Position numbers and translations under genes: made by a program. Shown here piece after piece: positions 1-8,811 of a stretch of DNA of 64,000 bases. The stretch is from Marinomonas agarivorans (GTDB taxonomy: Bacteria > Pseudomonadota > Gammaproteobacteria > Pseudomonadales > Marinomonadaceae). The DNA is taken from positions 62,001 through 126,000 of the forward strand of contig NHNK02000001.1 of assembly GCA_002173415.2 (NCBI GenBank), in the 5' to 3' direction. Under the pieces are notes generated by a model that was given only the letters and a program-made list of their open reading frames with translations, ran no database searches and was not told the DNA's origin. Numbering within the stretch: the first letter of the stretch is position 1; each line of letters starts with the position of its first letter.

Positions 1-114
1 TGTGTTTTCGTTTTAGCTTTTTTGGGCGTTAACTTTTTGTGCGTTTAACTAAATAATCACAATCACCCAAGCTAAAAAACAAGCAAGATTACAGACTACC
101 TTAAGAGGATAAGA

Positions 115-1149
115 GTGTCTATTTCAAACCTTATAATTCATGAAGTTCAAAAGCAGAGCAACGATAGTAAAGCACTATTAATCGCTCGACCAAACGCAAT
201 TGAAATTGACGACCAAACTAAGCAATTTTCGGCCAAGATAACCGATTTGTTTAATCGCTCAGGAATGAATACAGGGAAGTTTTCCAACCCAAATGGGAGT
301 GAAGATGGTTCAAAACTACCTAAACTGCTGGTTGAGTATTTTGATGGTGACGGTTTTCGTGATTTTGCCGAGTTTAGTAAAGCGTGTGCTGTGGAATATA
401 TTCGTCATCTAGAGCCTGTTGAAGGCGCGGAAGGCGGGCTGTTGTGGTTTCACCACTATCAAGTAAATGAGGCGCATTTTCTACTGGTTGCCTTGTTAAA
501 GCGTAAACAAGGGGTTGTTCTCAATACAGATTTAAGCCTTGAACAAATTAATCAAGTTGAAATGGATAAGCTCCATATGGCGATGCGCATTAATCTTACG
601 GCTTGGAAAGCACAAGATGATGCGCGCTATATTGCTTTTCGTTTAGGGCGAGCGCTTAAGCCCGAAAGTGATTATTTTACGGCGTTTTTGGGGTGTAATG
701 AGCCTGTGCAGGCAGCCAGAGAAACTCGCAAACTAGTGGAGCTAACAACGGCATTTTGTCAGGAAAAATCCGTACCTCAGAAGGCGGCATTGGAGTTAAA
801 AAAAGCAGTTTCAGAGCATTGCCTTGAAAAAGTAGAAGACAGGGAACCAGTTGAATTAACTGACATTGCTGATCGGGTGAAGGAGTACTTTTCTCCTGAG
901 GATGCGTCTTCATTTCTTGAGTTGGCTGCATCAGAAAGTTTTCAGCTTGAAAAAGAAATCTTTGTCGAAAAAGCAGGGTTGAGAAAACTAACACGTTATT
1001 CAGGCAGCAATCGTTCTTTGAGTCTAAGTTTTGATAGCGATTTATTAGGTGACGCTATTCGCTTTGACGAAACTACCAATTCACTCACTATTACTGATTT
1101 GCCAAAAAGTCTTTTAAATCAGTTACGGAAAAACATCAGTACAAAATAA
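115..1149 (+). CDS. yejK: Nucleoid-associated protein YejK/NdpA
   Basis: 344 residues, close to the usual length of the 37-kDa nucleoid-associated protein family (PF04245), which binds DNA in the bacterial nucleoid. The N-terminus (MSISNLIIHEVQK) and the overall pattern match that family. No enzymatic motif is visible. The start is a GTG at 115 preceded by an AAGAGGA-like ribosome site at about 101-107. It is transcribed alone. The 112 bp after it hold no clear terminator. The family assignment rests on overall resemblance, and the precise cellular role of the family is not well defined. Confidence 0.88.
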   Translation: MSISNLIIHEVQKQSNDSKALLIARPNAIEIDDQTKQFSAKITDLFNRSGMNTGKFSNPNGSEDGSKLPKLLVEYFDGDGFRDFAEFSKACAVEYIRHLEPVEGAEGGLLWFHHYQVNEAHFLLVALLKRKQGVVLNTDLSLEQINQVEMDKLHMAMRINLTAWKAQDDARYIAFRLGRALKPESDYFTAFLGCNEPVQAARETRKLVELTTAFCQEKSVPQKAALELKKAVSEHCLEKVEDREPVELTDIADRVKEYFSPEDASSFLELAASESFQLEKEIFVEKAGLRKLTRYSGSNRSLSLSFDSDLLGDAIRFDETTNSLTITDLPKSLLNQLRKNISTK

Positions 1150-1261
1150 AGTCGTGGCAAAAATTGCAATAAAACTGAATAAGAAACTAGCAATTGAAAC
1201 CTGAGGAAGTAGGGCTGATCACAATGCACTACTTCATTGGTTAAGTTAAAGATCGATTTAA

Positions 1262-1921
1262 TCAAGAAGGATTCAGCAGGTTTAATGTTTGTAAATGTTC
1301 AATTAATTGTCGGATGGTAGGAAAACTCTTGCTAGCACCTGCTTGTATTTGGCTTTCTTGATCGGAGCATTCACAAAAACCATAGACCGTCATGCCCGCC
1401 TTAACGCCAGCTGTGATACCTGCCGTTGAATCTTCAATAACAAGGCAATCTTGCGGAGCTGTGTTGAGAGCGTTGGCTGCCAACAAATATAAATCAGGAT
1501 GAGGTTTAGGGTTTGGGACATCATCAATGCAGAAACGTTGCTTAAATTGATCAATCAGACCAATCTTATTTAACTTAAAATCCATTGCTGGCCGATGGGC
1601 ATTGGTTGCCATAGCAATAGGCGTATTTATTCTTGAGATTAGTTCGGGAATGTCTTTGATAGGTTCTAAATGTTCATTGATACGACGATGAAACTCTGCT
1701 CTTAGTTCTGTTATGAAACTGTCTGGAAGTGATTTGCCAATTAATGCTTCAGCAGTTTTTCTGTTTTCTTCTGCTGTTAGACCAGAAAACTTTTGATGCA
1801 TTTCCAATGCACTGAGCGTTAGTCCGTGTTCAGCAAGTTTTTGTTTTAGGATCTGATTATTGATGGTTTCTGTATCAACAATCACACCATCGCAATCAAA
1901 AATAACAGCTTTGAACTTCAT
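1262..1921 (-). CDS. HAD-superfamily phosphatase (beta-phosphoglucomutase-like)
   Basis: 219 residues with the four haloacid-dehalogenase motifs in order: motif I DCDGVIVDTE (nucleophile Asp9, acid/base Asp11), motif II around MATNAHR, the motif III Lys in NPKPHPD and motif IV VIEDSTAG. The helical cap between motifs I and II is that of the beta-phosphoglucomutase/phosphatase subfamily, so it probably acts on a small phosphorylated metabolite; the substrate cannot be read from the sequence. I chose the ATG at 1921 because an AAAAGG site lies 8-9 bases upstream. A longer frame reaching 1948 would add nine residues before the conserved start of the fold. Confidence 0.85.
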   Translation of the reverse strand: MKFKAVIFDCDGVIVDTETINNQILKQKLAEHGLTLSALEMHQKFSGLTAEENRKTAEALIGKSLPDSFITELRAEFHRRINEHLEPIKDIPELISRINTPIAMATNAHRPAMDFKLNKIGLIDQFKQRFCIDDVPNPKPHPDLYLLAANALNTAPQDCLVIEDSTAGITAGVKAGMTVYGFCECSDQESQIQAGASKSFPTIRQLIEHLQTLNLLNPS

Positions 1922-2204
1922 ATAATCTAACCTTTTGAATTTGTACACTTATTTTGCACAAATCGAATAAGTTTTCCAATCAGATAACTTTATGTGGGTT
2001 AAATAGGCTATGCCTAAGTTAAATACGCTACGAGTAGAAATTGAACTAGCTATGACCATGTAAGAAGAGGAAAAAGTAAGAAGAGAAAAAAGGAGGGGTT
2101 TTATTATTGTCTGGTCCCCTTATTTTTCGAATTGAGAAAAGGAATTAGTTTTTCCATTATTGGACAACTAATATTGGCAATAAAGTAAAGCTACTTGTAT
2201 TTGC

Positions 2205-2396
2205 CTAAGCTGCTAATTTGTGTGAAGAAATCTTGTTAACAGTGACAAGTTTCAATAATGCAACAGCAACTGTTTTTGTATTTAAAATCACTTTTTTGGC
2301 AGTTTGTACACGAGCCTGACGACGAGCTTGTAATTGTGCATCCTCTTCATAGCCCCATTTTTTTAGTAGTGCTTCATATTGTTCGATAGAATCCAT
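2205..2396 (-). CDS. Small protein of unknown function (63 aa)
   Basis: I do not recognise this 63-residue protein. It is supported by a good AGGAGA ribosome site 6-7 bases before the ATG and by its composition: an acidic/aromatic N-terminus (MDSIEQYEALLKKWGYEE), a basic Gln/Arg-rich middle (residues about 22-36) and a hydrophobic stretch (VAVALLKLV) near residue 45, followed by a basic tail. It could be a small amphipathic membrane-associated or nucleic-acid-binding protein; this is only inferred from composition. It stands alone on the minus strand, with a large hairpin about 100 bp upstream. Confidence 0.6.
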   Translation of the reverse strand: MDSIEQYEALLKKWGYEEDAQLQARRQARVQTAKKVILNTKTVAVALLKLVTVNKISSHKLAA

Positions 2397-2824
2397 GGTG
2401 TTTCTCCTGTGTTTAAAGTATTGCTTTATTGCAATGATTTATAGTGTAGGGCGGCCTTTAATAAGGCGCAAATGATAGATTTTCACACAATTGGTGAAAA
2501 AAACTCATCTATTTATTTTGCGTTATTTTTTATTGTTTTAGATGAGTTTTTTTCATCAATGGTTAGCCTTTTAGCCTATAAGAGCCTCTAATTAACGTCG
2601 GCGAGGAAGAAATTACAAAGCAAAAGTGTGCGAGAAAGCACAGTTTATACGTTATAAATGAGCATTTTGAGCAAGCTTTTAACGCAGTAAGTTCAACACA
2701 GGCAGTTAATAAGAGTTTCCTATAGTTTGATGCTGATGCTTTAACTTGCCACATTGGATTTGCTAAGAATAATCAGAATAAACCTGATAGAATAAAATCA
2801 AAATGGTAAGAAAAACACAGAGTT
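2397..2824. other. Intergenic region with long hairpin
   Basis: 428 bp between a small minus-strand gene and the DUF2947 gene. It should hold both divergent promoters. Its main structure is the 22-bp stem at 2490-2560, listed separately. The only open frame (2563-2754, minus) lacks a ribosome site and recognisable content, so I do not call it. Confidence 0.6.
2490..2560. repeat. 22-bp inverted repeat / hairpin, 27-nt loop
   Basis: Arms 2490-2511 and 2539-2560 are complementary over 22 positions with a single G-U pair. The core is GTGAAAAAAACTCATCT and its complement, and the AT-rich loop is 27 nt. The arms contain an A7/T7 run, but neither side ends in a clean U-tract outside the stem, so it is not a textbook terminator. 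It may be the end of a small RNA, an mRNA structure upstream of the small gene, or a remnant of a mobile repeat. Confidence 0.75.
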
Positions 2825-3301
2825 ATGAATTATCAAGCACTAGATACGTTCGCTAAAGCATGGGCTTTCAAAAGGCAAGATTTACTTATTGAGGCAGTTG
2901 ATCTACGAATGATTCGCCCCCTTGCCGAGGATTCTGCTAATCAAATATGGAGAGATTATATTAGTGGTAATCAGTTGCATCCTGATCACCTTTCCCAAGA
3001 AGATTGGTTAAAAAAAGAAGAGGCCTATGTTGGAAAAGAGCTATGGGAGCCAAGTTGGGATTCTGATATCGAAACTCTACCAGATGCTATTTCACAACAT
3101 TTGGTAAATTGGTCGGATTCAACCAAGGTGTATTTTTGCTATCACAGTGATCACGTCATAGAAACAACATACTCAGTTTTTAAAAAACATTGGAAAAATT
3201 TTTTGTTCTTTGACAATGGTCCAATATTGGTCGCTAGGAAGAAAAAGCAAGCAGTGCAATTTTTTAGTGAAGGGGACTGTTATCTTTTACAAAGGTTGTG
3301 A
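2825..3301 (+). CDS. DUF2947 family protein
   Basis: 158 residues resembling the DUF2947 family (PF11163) of gammaproteobacteria: the N-terminal L-x-x-(Y/F) and W region, the W-rich centre (EEAYVGKELWEP), and the C-terminal signature FFDNGPILVARKKKQAVQFF. No catalytic motif, signal peptide or membrane segment is visible, so it is probably a soluble cytoplasmic protein. Its function is unknown. The ribosome site before the ATG at 2825 is weak (CAGAG). It is followed after 167 bp by an unrelated membrane protein on the same strand. Confidence 0.75.
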   Translation: MNYQALDTFAKAWAFKRQDLLIEAVDLRMIRPLAEDSANQIWRDYISGNQLHPDHLSQEDWLKKEEAYVGKELWEPSWDSDIETLPDAISQHLVNWSDSTKVYFCYHSDHVIETTYSVFKKHWKNFLFFDNGPILVARKKKQAVQFFSEGDCYLLQRL

Positions 3302-3468
3302 CAGCGTAAAAATCAGCAGGTAACAAGAATGGAGCAAATACAACCATAATATGCAACTAAAAAGGAATCCTTTTGAAATAATTGATATGTGTTTGTATTT
3401 TTTTGCTTAAGCGGTTTACAGTTATTGTAAAGTCAAAATAATCAAACGGTTAAGTGGTTGAGCAGTAA

Positions 3469-4245
3469 ATGAAGCGTTATATTACAACAATTTTGTATCT
3501 GCTGTTTATCATAGTTGGCAGTATTGCTTTCTTGTCGATAGCTGGTATTAGGGTTGGTCTAGTTGATCCTTTATCAGGTTTCTTGATGATTAAATTGACT
3601 GTTTTTGCTGCGGCTTTTTTGTGTTTCGCCTCTATCTCATTTTATTTGCTAGGTTATTTTGTTTTTAATAAAGGCAAATGCTTTAACCATTCTACCTTTT
3701 ACATTATTTGTATAACCATTTCTTTTATTTACTCCGCCTCTTGGCTAACTTTTCACTATCAAAAAAAACAATTACCGCTCCTTAATGATGTTGTCACTGA
3801 TGTTAATGCACCTTTAATGTTCATTCGAATAGGGGATTTACGGCACACTGATGATAATTCCATTGAGTATTCAGGTAAGGCGTCGAAGCTACAAAAAAAC
3901 TACTACCCAGATATTAAGCCTCTGGTTTTGGAAGCACCTTCGGATGCAGTATTTAACCGTGTAGTGGAACTGGTGCAATCAAAAGGCTGGGACGTTGTTT
4001 CGCTTTATCCAAAAGAGAAAGTAATAGAAGCGACAGTTACGACACCCGTATTTTGGTTTATAGACGATGTCATAATTCAAATAAAAGACGAAAAAGGACA
4101 CTCTGTTGTTGATATGAGGTCATCTTCACGTATAGGGCAAGGTGATTATGGAACGAATGCCCAAAGGGTCATAGATTTTTTAAAGGAGTTAGCCTTAATA
4201 GATCAAGAGCCTGTAAGCACCTTAGATAATGAGACAATATATTAA
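3469..4245 (+). CDS. Membrane protein with DUF1499 domain
   Basis: 258 residues. Three hydrophobic segments fill the first half (about 5-27, 40-65 and 76-95) and would anchor it in the inner membrane. The second half, from about residue 120, is a DUF1499 domain, recognised from YPDIKPLVLEAP, the central ..GWDVV.. and the C-terminal VVDMRSSSRIGQGDYGTNAQR-type pattern (Asp-x-Arg-Ser-x-Ser-Arg-x-Gly-x-x-Asp-x-Gly-x-Asn). The domain has no assigned biochemical role. It lies 30 bp before a TetR regulator on the same strand, so the two may be co-transcribed. Confidence 0.75.
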   Translation: MKRYITTILYLLFIIVGSIAFLSIAGIRVGLVDPLSGFLMIKLTVFAAAFLCFASISFYLLGYFVFNKGKCFNHSTFYIICITISFIYSASWLTFHYQKKQLPLLNDVVTDVNAPLMFIRIGDLRHTDDNSIEYSGKASKLQKNYYPDIKPLVLEAPSDAVFNRVVELVQSKGWDVVSLYPKEKVIEATVTTPVFWFIDDVIIQIKDEKGHSVVDMRSSSRIGQGDYGTNAQRVIDFLKELALIDQEPVSTLDNETIY

Positions 4246-4275
4246 AATGTTGCGATTTACTTTCTGGAAAAATCA

Positions 4276-4896
4276 ATGACTGAACAAAAAAACAATCGCC
4301 AGCAACAAAAATTAAAAACACGTAAAGCAATTAAATCTGTTGCGAAAAAAGCTTTTACGGACAAAGGGATTGAAGCAACGAATACCAGAGAAGTAAGTGC
4401 CAAAGCAGGGGTTGCTGTGGGTACGTTTTTCTCTCATTTTCCTGACAAAATGAGTTTAGTAAAAGAAATCTTTTTTGAAGAAATGACACTTGCTATTGAT
4501 TCACGTTTGGATGTGTTACTTAATGACTTTGACTTGGAACCCACAGATTTTTCTATTTCATGTGCTTCATTGTTATTTGATTTTTATTTAGCACATCGTG
4601 AATACACAATGGTAGTAATGAATGAGAGTCTTTTACAACAAGGTTTTTTACAGACCCAATTAGATACTCTGAAAACTAGCCTCTGTGCTAGATTTGAGGC
4701 TATCGATGTTGATGCAAATTCCGCAACTATCTTTTCTAATAATATGATGGCTAACTTTCAATATGTGTTGCTAGCCATGTTGTCAGCAGAGTCGTCTAAT
4801 AAAGCGATTTGGATACAAGAGTTAAGACAGTTGAATTTGCCATTTGAGCATATTTATCAAAATGCACTTAAGCGCTTTCACCGTAACGGTCTGTGA
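4276..4896 (+). CDS. TetR/AcrR family transcriptional regulator
   Basis: 206 residues. An N-terminal TetR-type helix-turn-helix lies at about residues 15-62 (AIKSVAKKAFTDKG...TNTREVSAKAGVAVGTFFSHF), followed by an all-helical ligand-binding/dimerisation domain without recognisable family signatures. It would repress a target in response to a small ligand. The upstream DUF1499 membrane protein gene, 30 bp away on the same strand, is a possible partner or target. The ligand is unknown. Confidence 0.88.
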   Translation: MTEQKNNRQQQKLKTRKAIKSVAKKAFTDKGIEATNTREVSAKAGVAVGTFFSHFPDKMSLVKEIFFEEMTLAIDSRLDVLLNDFDLEPTDFSISCASLLFDFYLAHREYTMVVMNESLLQQGFLQTQLDTLKTSLCARFEAIDVDANSATIFSNNMMANFQYVLLAMLSAESSNKAIWIQELRQLNLPFEHIYQNALKRFHRNGL

Positions 4897-4905
4897 CATG
4901 TATTA

Positions 4906-6720
4906 CTACTTTTTTGTGCTGTGAACACTGAGTTGGTTTGCTTTGCGATAAGGGCCTTGGTAGTCAAAAAGTCTTTCCGTTACCTTCCATTTGGGTATTT
5001 TTTGCTTGCGACCGGCTTGTTTATCTGTGCGAGCAATAACGAAGTCTGGATGGGGTAAGTAAGGTAGAAAAGGCGCTAAGTCACTTAAAGAGTCAATTTG
5101 TATATTCACTGTTCCATGAGCAATACGGCGCACAAATTCATACAGGAAATCGTGTTTTCTCTTTGCATGAGAAAAGTTAAAGGCCTCAGTTAATTCGTCA
5201 CCATCTTCATCAAAATACGTAATAGTAATGTTACTATCACTAATTTCTGCCTTGATTCCTGAACAACGAATAACTTTGGCCTCTTTGAGGTTCAGTGCTT
5301 TTTTTAATAGATCATCTGGGTCAATTAAATCTTGCTGGCAGCTCTGGCAAACCTTTGCTGCAATATCATTCTCTGCTTGGCAGTGAGAGCACAGTTTAAA
5401 TCTAAAGCGATAGTCACATTGTTCTTCTCCATGTGGCGTATCTAACAGGGCGTGACAACGACGACCATAGTGCTCTATAAGATGCCCTTCACTGTCTTTT
5501 TGCCCCCAAAATGTATTCTGAAAATGACATTGAGGGCATTCAACCAGTACTGGTTCTGAATTAGTTGATGGTCTTTTACTGCCAATCTCTGGCGTGTACA
5601 GGTCATATCCATTGCCAGCATAATCGATCACAAGACAATCTTTTTTGTTTGGTGACAGACGCAAACCTCTCCCAACAATTTGTTGATATAAACTGATGGA
5701 CTGGGTTGGTCGTAAAATAGCAATGAAATCAACATGAGGAGCATCAAATCCGGTTGTTAGAACGGAAACATTCACTAAGTATTTAAATGACTCTTGTTTG
5801 AAAGCATCGATAATATTATCCCGATTTCTTACTGAGGTAGCGCCTGTAATTAGCTGAGCCTGATCGGCTGGTAAGTAGCTGATAATTTCTTGAGCATGTT
5901 TTACCGTTGCTGCAAAAATCATACAGGCTTTTCGTTCATGGCATAACGTTTGTATTTGTTCAGTAATTGCTTGAGTAACTCTTGGATATTTGCCAATTAA
6001 TTGATTGAGGTCGTCCTCATTGGTATTGCCGAATCGGTCGGTTTGGATATCACTGAAATTGTAATTGCTGATGGCCGCGTCTTCGATTTTAGGGGGAGTC
6101 AGATAGCCATTTTTAATCATATATCGCAGCGGAAGTTCGTATATACAGCGTTTAAAAAAAGCATGGGCATCACCCCGTTGAAAACCATGATAATGCTTCT
6201 GATAAATCCAGCCAGATTCAAGCCTAAAAGGTGTTGCGGTTAACCCTAAAATTTTTAGTTTAGGGTTCGTTTTTTTAAGTAATTGAATAACTTGTTGATA
6301 TTGCCCCCCATTCTCCGAATTGCTTTCGACGTTAACGCGGTGACATTCATCAATAATAAGTAGGCTAATTGGTTGCCGAAAATCATCGAGGTTATAAAAA
6401 ACCGATTGTATGCTGGCAAAAGTCACAGGTAATAGCGCTTGTTTTTGCTGTAAGCCAGCAGAGTAAATGCCTGCTTGTTGACCTGTTAGGCAAAACTTTT
6501 GATGATTCTGTTGAACCAATTCCTTGACATGGGCAAGACAAAGAACTTTACCTTTCGCGAGTCTTGATAACTCGGCAATAACAAGGCTTTTTCCCGCGCC
6601 TGTGGGCAATACTATAACAGCAGGGTCATGACTAGAGCGAAAGTGATTCAGTGTCGAATCAACTGCATCCTGTTGATATTGTCTTAGAGTGTAGCCTTTT
6701 GTGAGAGTCTGTTGATTCAT
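4906..6720 (-). CDS. DECH-box superfamily 2 helicase with zinc fingers
   Basis: 604 residues from the ATG at 6720; a GTG-started frame reaching 6762 is less likely. The first half is an SF2 helicase core: Walker A LPTGAGKS at about 38-45, motif II IDECHR (a DECH variant), motif III GLTATP, and motif VI QIVGRGLRLS. It resembles the SSL2/RAD25-type ATP-dependent DNA helicases. After the core come two Cys-rich zinc ribbons (CPQC...C...C and CSHC...CQSC, about 400-475). The C-terminal 130 residues are family-specific. It is probably a DNA repair or annealing helicase. It converges with the TetR gene, the stops being about 10 bp apart. Confidence 0.85.
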   Translation of the reverse strand: MNQQTLTKGYTLRQYQQDAVDSTLNHFRSSHDPAVIVLPTGAGKSLVIAELSRLAKGKVLCLAHVKELVQQNHQKFCLTGQQAGIYSAGLQQKQALLPVTFASIQSVFYNLDDFRQPISLLIIDECHRVNVESNSENGGQYQQVIQLLKKTNPKLKILGLTATPFRLESGWIYQKHYHGFQRGDAHAFFKRCIYELPLRYMIKNGYLTPPKIEDAAISNYNFSDIQTDRFGNTNEDDLNQLIGKYPRVTQAITEQIQTLCHERKACMIFAATVKHAQEIISYLPADQAQLITGATSVRNRDNIIDAFKQESFKYLVNVSVLTTGFDAPHVDFIAILRPTQSISLYQQIVGRGLRLSPNKKDCLVIDYAGNGYDLYTPEIGSKRPSTNSEPVLVECPQCHFQNTFWGQKDSEGHLIEHYGRRCHALLDTPHGEEQCDYRFRFKLCSHCQAENDIAAKVCQSCQQDLIDPDDLLKKALNLKEAKVIRCSGIKAEISDSNITITYFDEDGDELTEAFNFSHAKRKHDFLYEFVRRIAHGTVNIQIDSLSDLAPFLPYLPHPDFVIARTDKQAGRKQKIPKWKVTERLFDYQGPYRKANQLSVHSTKK

Positions 6721-6873
6721 GCTTATCTTTATTGGTTGCCGCTCAAGCTTGTTTGTAATCACACAAAGCGATCAGCAATGTCTAGTGCTTTTAAAATGAG
6801 TCGTTATAGTATAATAACTTGCTCTTAACCGTTATCGTAATGTAAAAGAAGTGTGCTTTTAATAGGAAGATGA

Positions 6874-7530
6874 ATGCTAGAAAAACAAGTCGATTTACAG
6901 ACAGAAGCACTTGAAACAATACTGAATGAGTTACAAAAAAAAGGCTACTGTGTTTTAGATAACGCCTTTTCGATAGAGCTGATTGATGCGCTCCAACAAC
7001 AGATTAACGTATTATCGCCATCTGATTTTCATGCTGCTGGCATTGGCCGCCAGAAAAATTTTCAATTGGCGGACAGCATTCGTCAAGATCATATACATTG
7101 GTTGAATAACCAACAAGAGGATGCCGCTAAACGATTTTTAGATAACATGTCGCAACTTCAACAAGCTATCAATCGGCGTTTATTTCTTGGCCTATTTGAT
7201 TATGAGGCGCATTTTGCGGCTTACCCAACAGGCGGCTTTTATAAGAAGCACTTAGATGCTTTTAAAGGCAAGAGTAATCGAGTGTTGTCAACGGTATTGT
7301 ATTTGAATGAAGATTGGTCTTCGGCAGATGGCGGCGAACTAATATTGTACGATGAACATGATTTAGACCTACAAATCGAAAAAATTTCACCAGTTAAGGG
7401 GCGTTTTTTAATCTTTTTAAGCGAATCTTTCTACCATCAAGTTAATCCATCCAATAAAGAAAGACATAGCATTGCCGGTTGGTTTCGAATAAATAATTCA
7501 TTATCAGGAAACATTGATCCAGCAAGCTAG
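6874..7530 (+). CDS. 2-oxoglutarate/Fe(II)-dependent oxygenase
   Basis: 218 residues. The C-terminal half is a double-stranded beta-helix dioxygenase of the prolyl-4-hydroxylase type. The iron triad is visible as His126-x-Asp128 (KKHLDAF) and His188 (FYHQV), with Arg197 placed to bind the 2-oxoglutarate carboxylate; SADGGELILY is the usual strand between them. The enzyme would couple decarboxylation of 2-oxoglutarate to hydroxylation of a protein or small molecule; the substrate is not evident. An AGGAAG ribosome site precedes the ATG. trhO starts 156 bp downstream on the same strand. Confidence 0.85.
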   Translation: MLEKQVDLQTEALETILNELQKKGYCVLDNAFSIELIDALQQQINVLSPSDFHAAGIGRQKNFQLADSIRQDHIHWLNNQQEDAAKRFLDNMSQLQQAINRRLFLGLFDYEAHFAAYPTGGFYKKHLDAFKGKSNRVLSTVLYLNEDWSSADGGELILYDEHDLDLQIEKISPVKGRFLIFLSESFYHQVNPSNKERHSIAGWFRINNSLSGNIDPAS

Positions 7531-7686
7531 AAGCAGTTTTAAAATTCTAATTCCTGCTAAAGTGAAGGTGGTAAAATCGACATCACTTTTGACATTTGTT
7601 CTCGAATTTCGCATAGCGAGTGACTATAATGCCTGCCTTAATTTAACTGCTCTGGTTTTACGTTCCAGACCGCATAGGAGAAAGAA

Positions 7687-8673
7687 ATGTCTAAAGTAGT
7701 GGTTTGCGCCCTTTACAAATTTGTTGAACTACCTCATTACGAAGCGATTCGTACTCCATTATTGAATCTATTAGAAGAAAACCATATTCGTGGTACTTTG
7801 TTACTCGCTAAAGAAGGAATAAATGGTACCGTCGCTGGAGATCGAGTGAGCATTGATGCCATGTTAGCCTGGTTAGATAAGCAGCCTGGACTAGAGAACA
7901 TTGTTTATAAAGAATCTTACGACGAAACCATGCCGTTTTACCGCACCAAAGTAAAACTCAAAAAAGAAATTGTTACGATGGGAGTAGAAGGGATTGACCC
8001 AAAACGAGTGGTTGGTACCTATGTCAAACCACAAGATTGGAATGAGTTAATTTCTGACCCAAGTGTTGTTTTGGTTGACACACGCAATGATTATGAAGTG
8101 CAAATAGGCACGTTCAAAAACGCCGTTAATCCAAAAACAGAAACCTTTAGAGAATTTCCTGACTATGTCAAAGAAAATATGGACCCAGAGAAGCAAAAGA
8201 AAGTCGCCATGTTTTGTACAGGTGGTATTCGCTGTGAAAAGTCGACAGCGTATATGTTAGAGCAAGGGTTTGAAGAAGTTTACCATTTAGAAGGCGGCAT
8301 TCTTAAATACCTAGAAGAAGTGCCAGAAGAAAAAAGCCTGTGGGAAGGTGAATGCTTTGTGTTTGATAATCGAGTGTCTGTGAATCATAACCTTGAAAAA
8401 GGGGAATATGATCAATGTCATGCTTGTCGTATGCCAATTACCGAAGCAGAAAAACAAAGTGACCATTACGTACAAGGTGTTAGTTGTGTTCATTGTATTG
8501 ATAAATATACCGATGAGCAGCGCAAACGTTTTCAGCAACGTGAACTGCAAATGCAGTTGGCAGAAAAACGCGGTGAAGCGCATTTAGGAAGTGATGTGCA
8601 AACGGCTATTGAGGCACATAGGCAAGAGAAGCAAGCTTTTCGTGAAGCCCAACGTCAAAAAAACACACAGTAA
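7687..8673 (+). CDS. trhO: tRNA uridine(34) hydroxylase TrhO (rhodanese family)
   Basis: 328 residues, the length of YceA/TrhO, which hydroxylates uridine 34 of certain tRNAs to 5-hydroxyuridine using O2. The N-terminal acylphosphatase-like domain (about 1-95, [12 protein letters not shown]) is followed by a rhodanese domain with VDTRNDYE and the active-site loop CTGGIRCE (Cys177). The C-terminal CHACR...CVHC motif is the cysteine-rich tail typical of the family. The start has a strong AGGAGA site. No frame defects. Confidence 0.95.
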   Translation: MSKVVVCALYKFVELPHYEAIRTPLLNLLEENHIRGTLLLAKEGINGTVAGDRVSIDAMLAWLDKQPGLENIVYKESYDETMPFYRTKVKLKKEIVTMGVEGIDPKRVVGTYVKPQDWNELISDPSVVLVDTRNDYEVQIGTFKNAVNPKTETFREFPDYVKENMDPEKQKKVAMFCTGGIRCEKSTAYMLEQGFEEVYHLEGGILKYLEEVPEEKSLWEGECFVFDNRVSVNHNLEKGEYDQCHACRMPITEAEKQSDHYVQGVSCVHCIDKYTDEQRKRFQQRELQMQLAEKRGEAHLGSDVQTAIEAHRQEKQAFREAQRQKNTQ

Positions 8674-8811
8674 ATTACTACTTTTTTCATTAAGGAAAGC
8701 CCTGTATTATGCTGCCTTAATTATTTGTAATCTTTCGTTACTGAGGAGTTATTTCGATAACGTTTGATTGAATTGAATTAAGCGAATACAGCTATAAATT
8801 AGGATGTTTAA

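Noticed and set aside
677-994. 105-codon antisense frame inside yejK
   Set aside because: Lies fully inside a well-supported gene and has no homology that I recognise.
2563-2754. 63-codon minus-strand frame
   Set aside because: No ribosome site, no recognisable content and Cys/Phe-rich composition typical of AT-rich noncoding DNA.
7514-7699. 61-codon frame between the oxygenase and trhO
   Set aside because: It overlaps the end of one gene and the start of the next, with no ribosome site.
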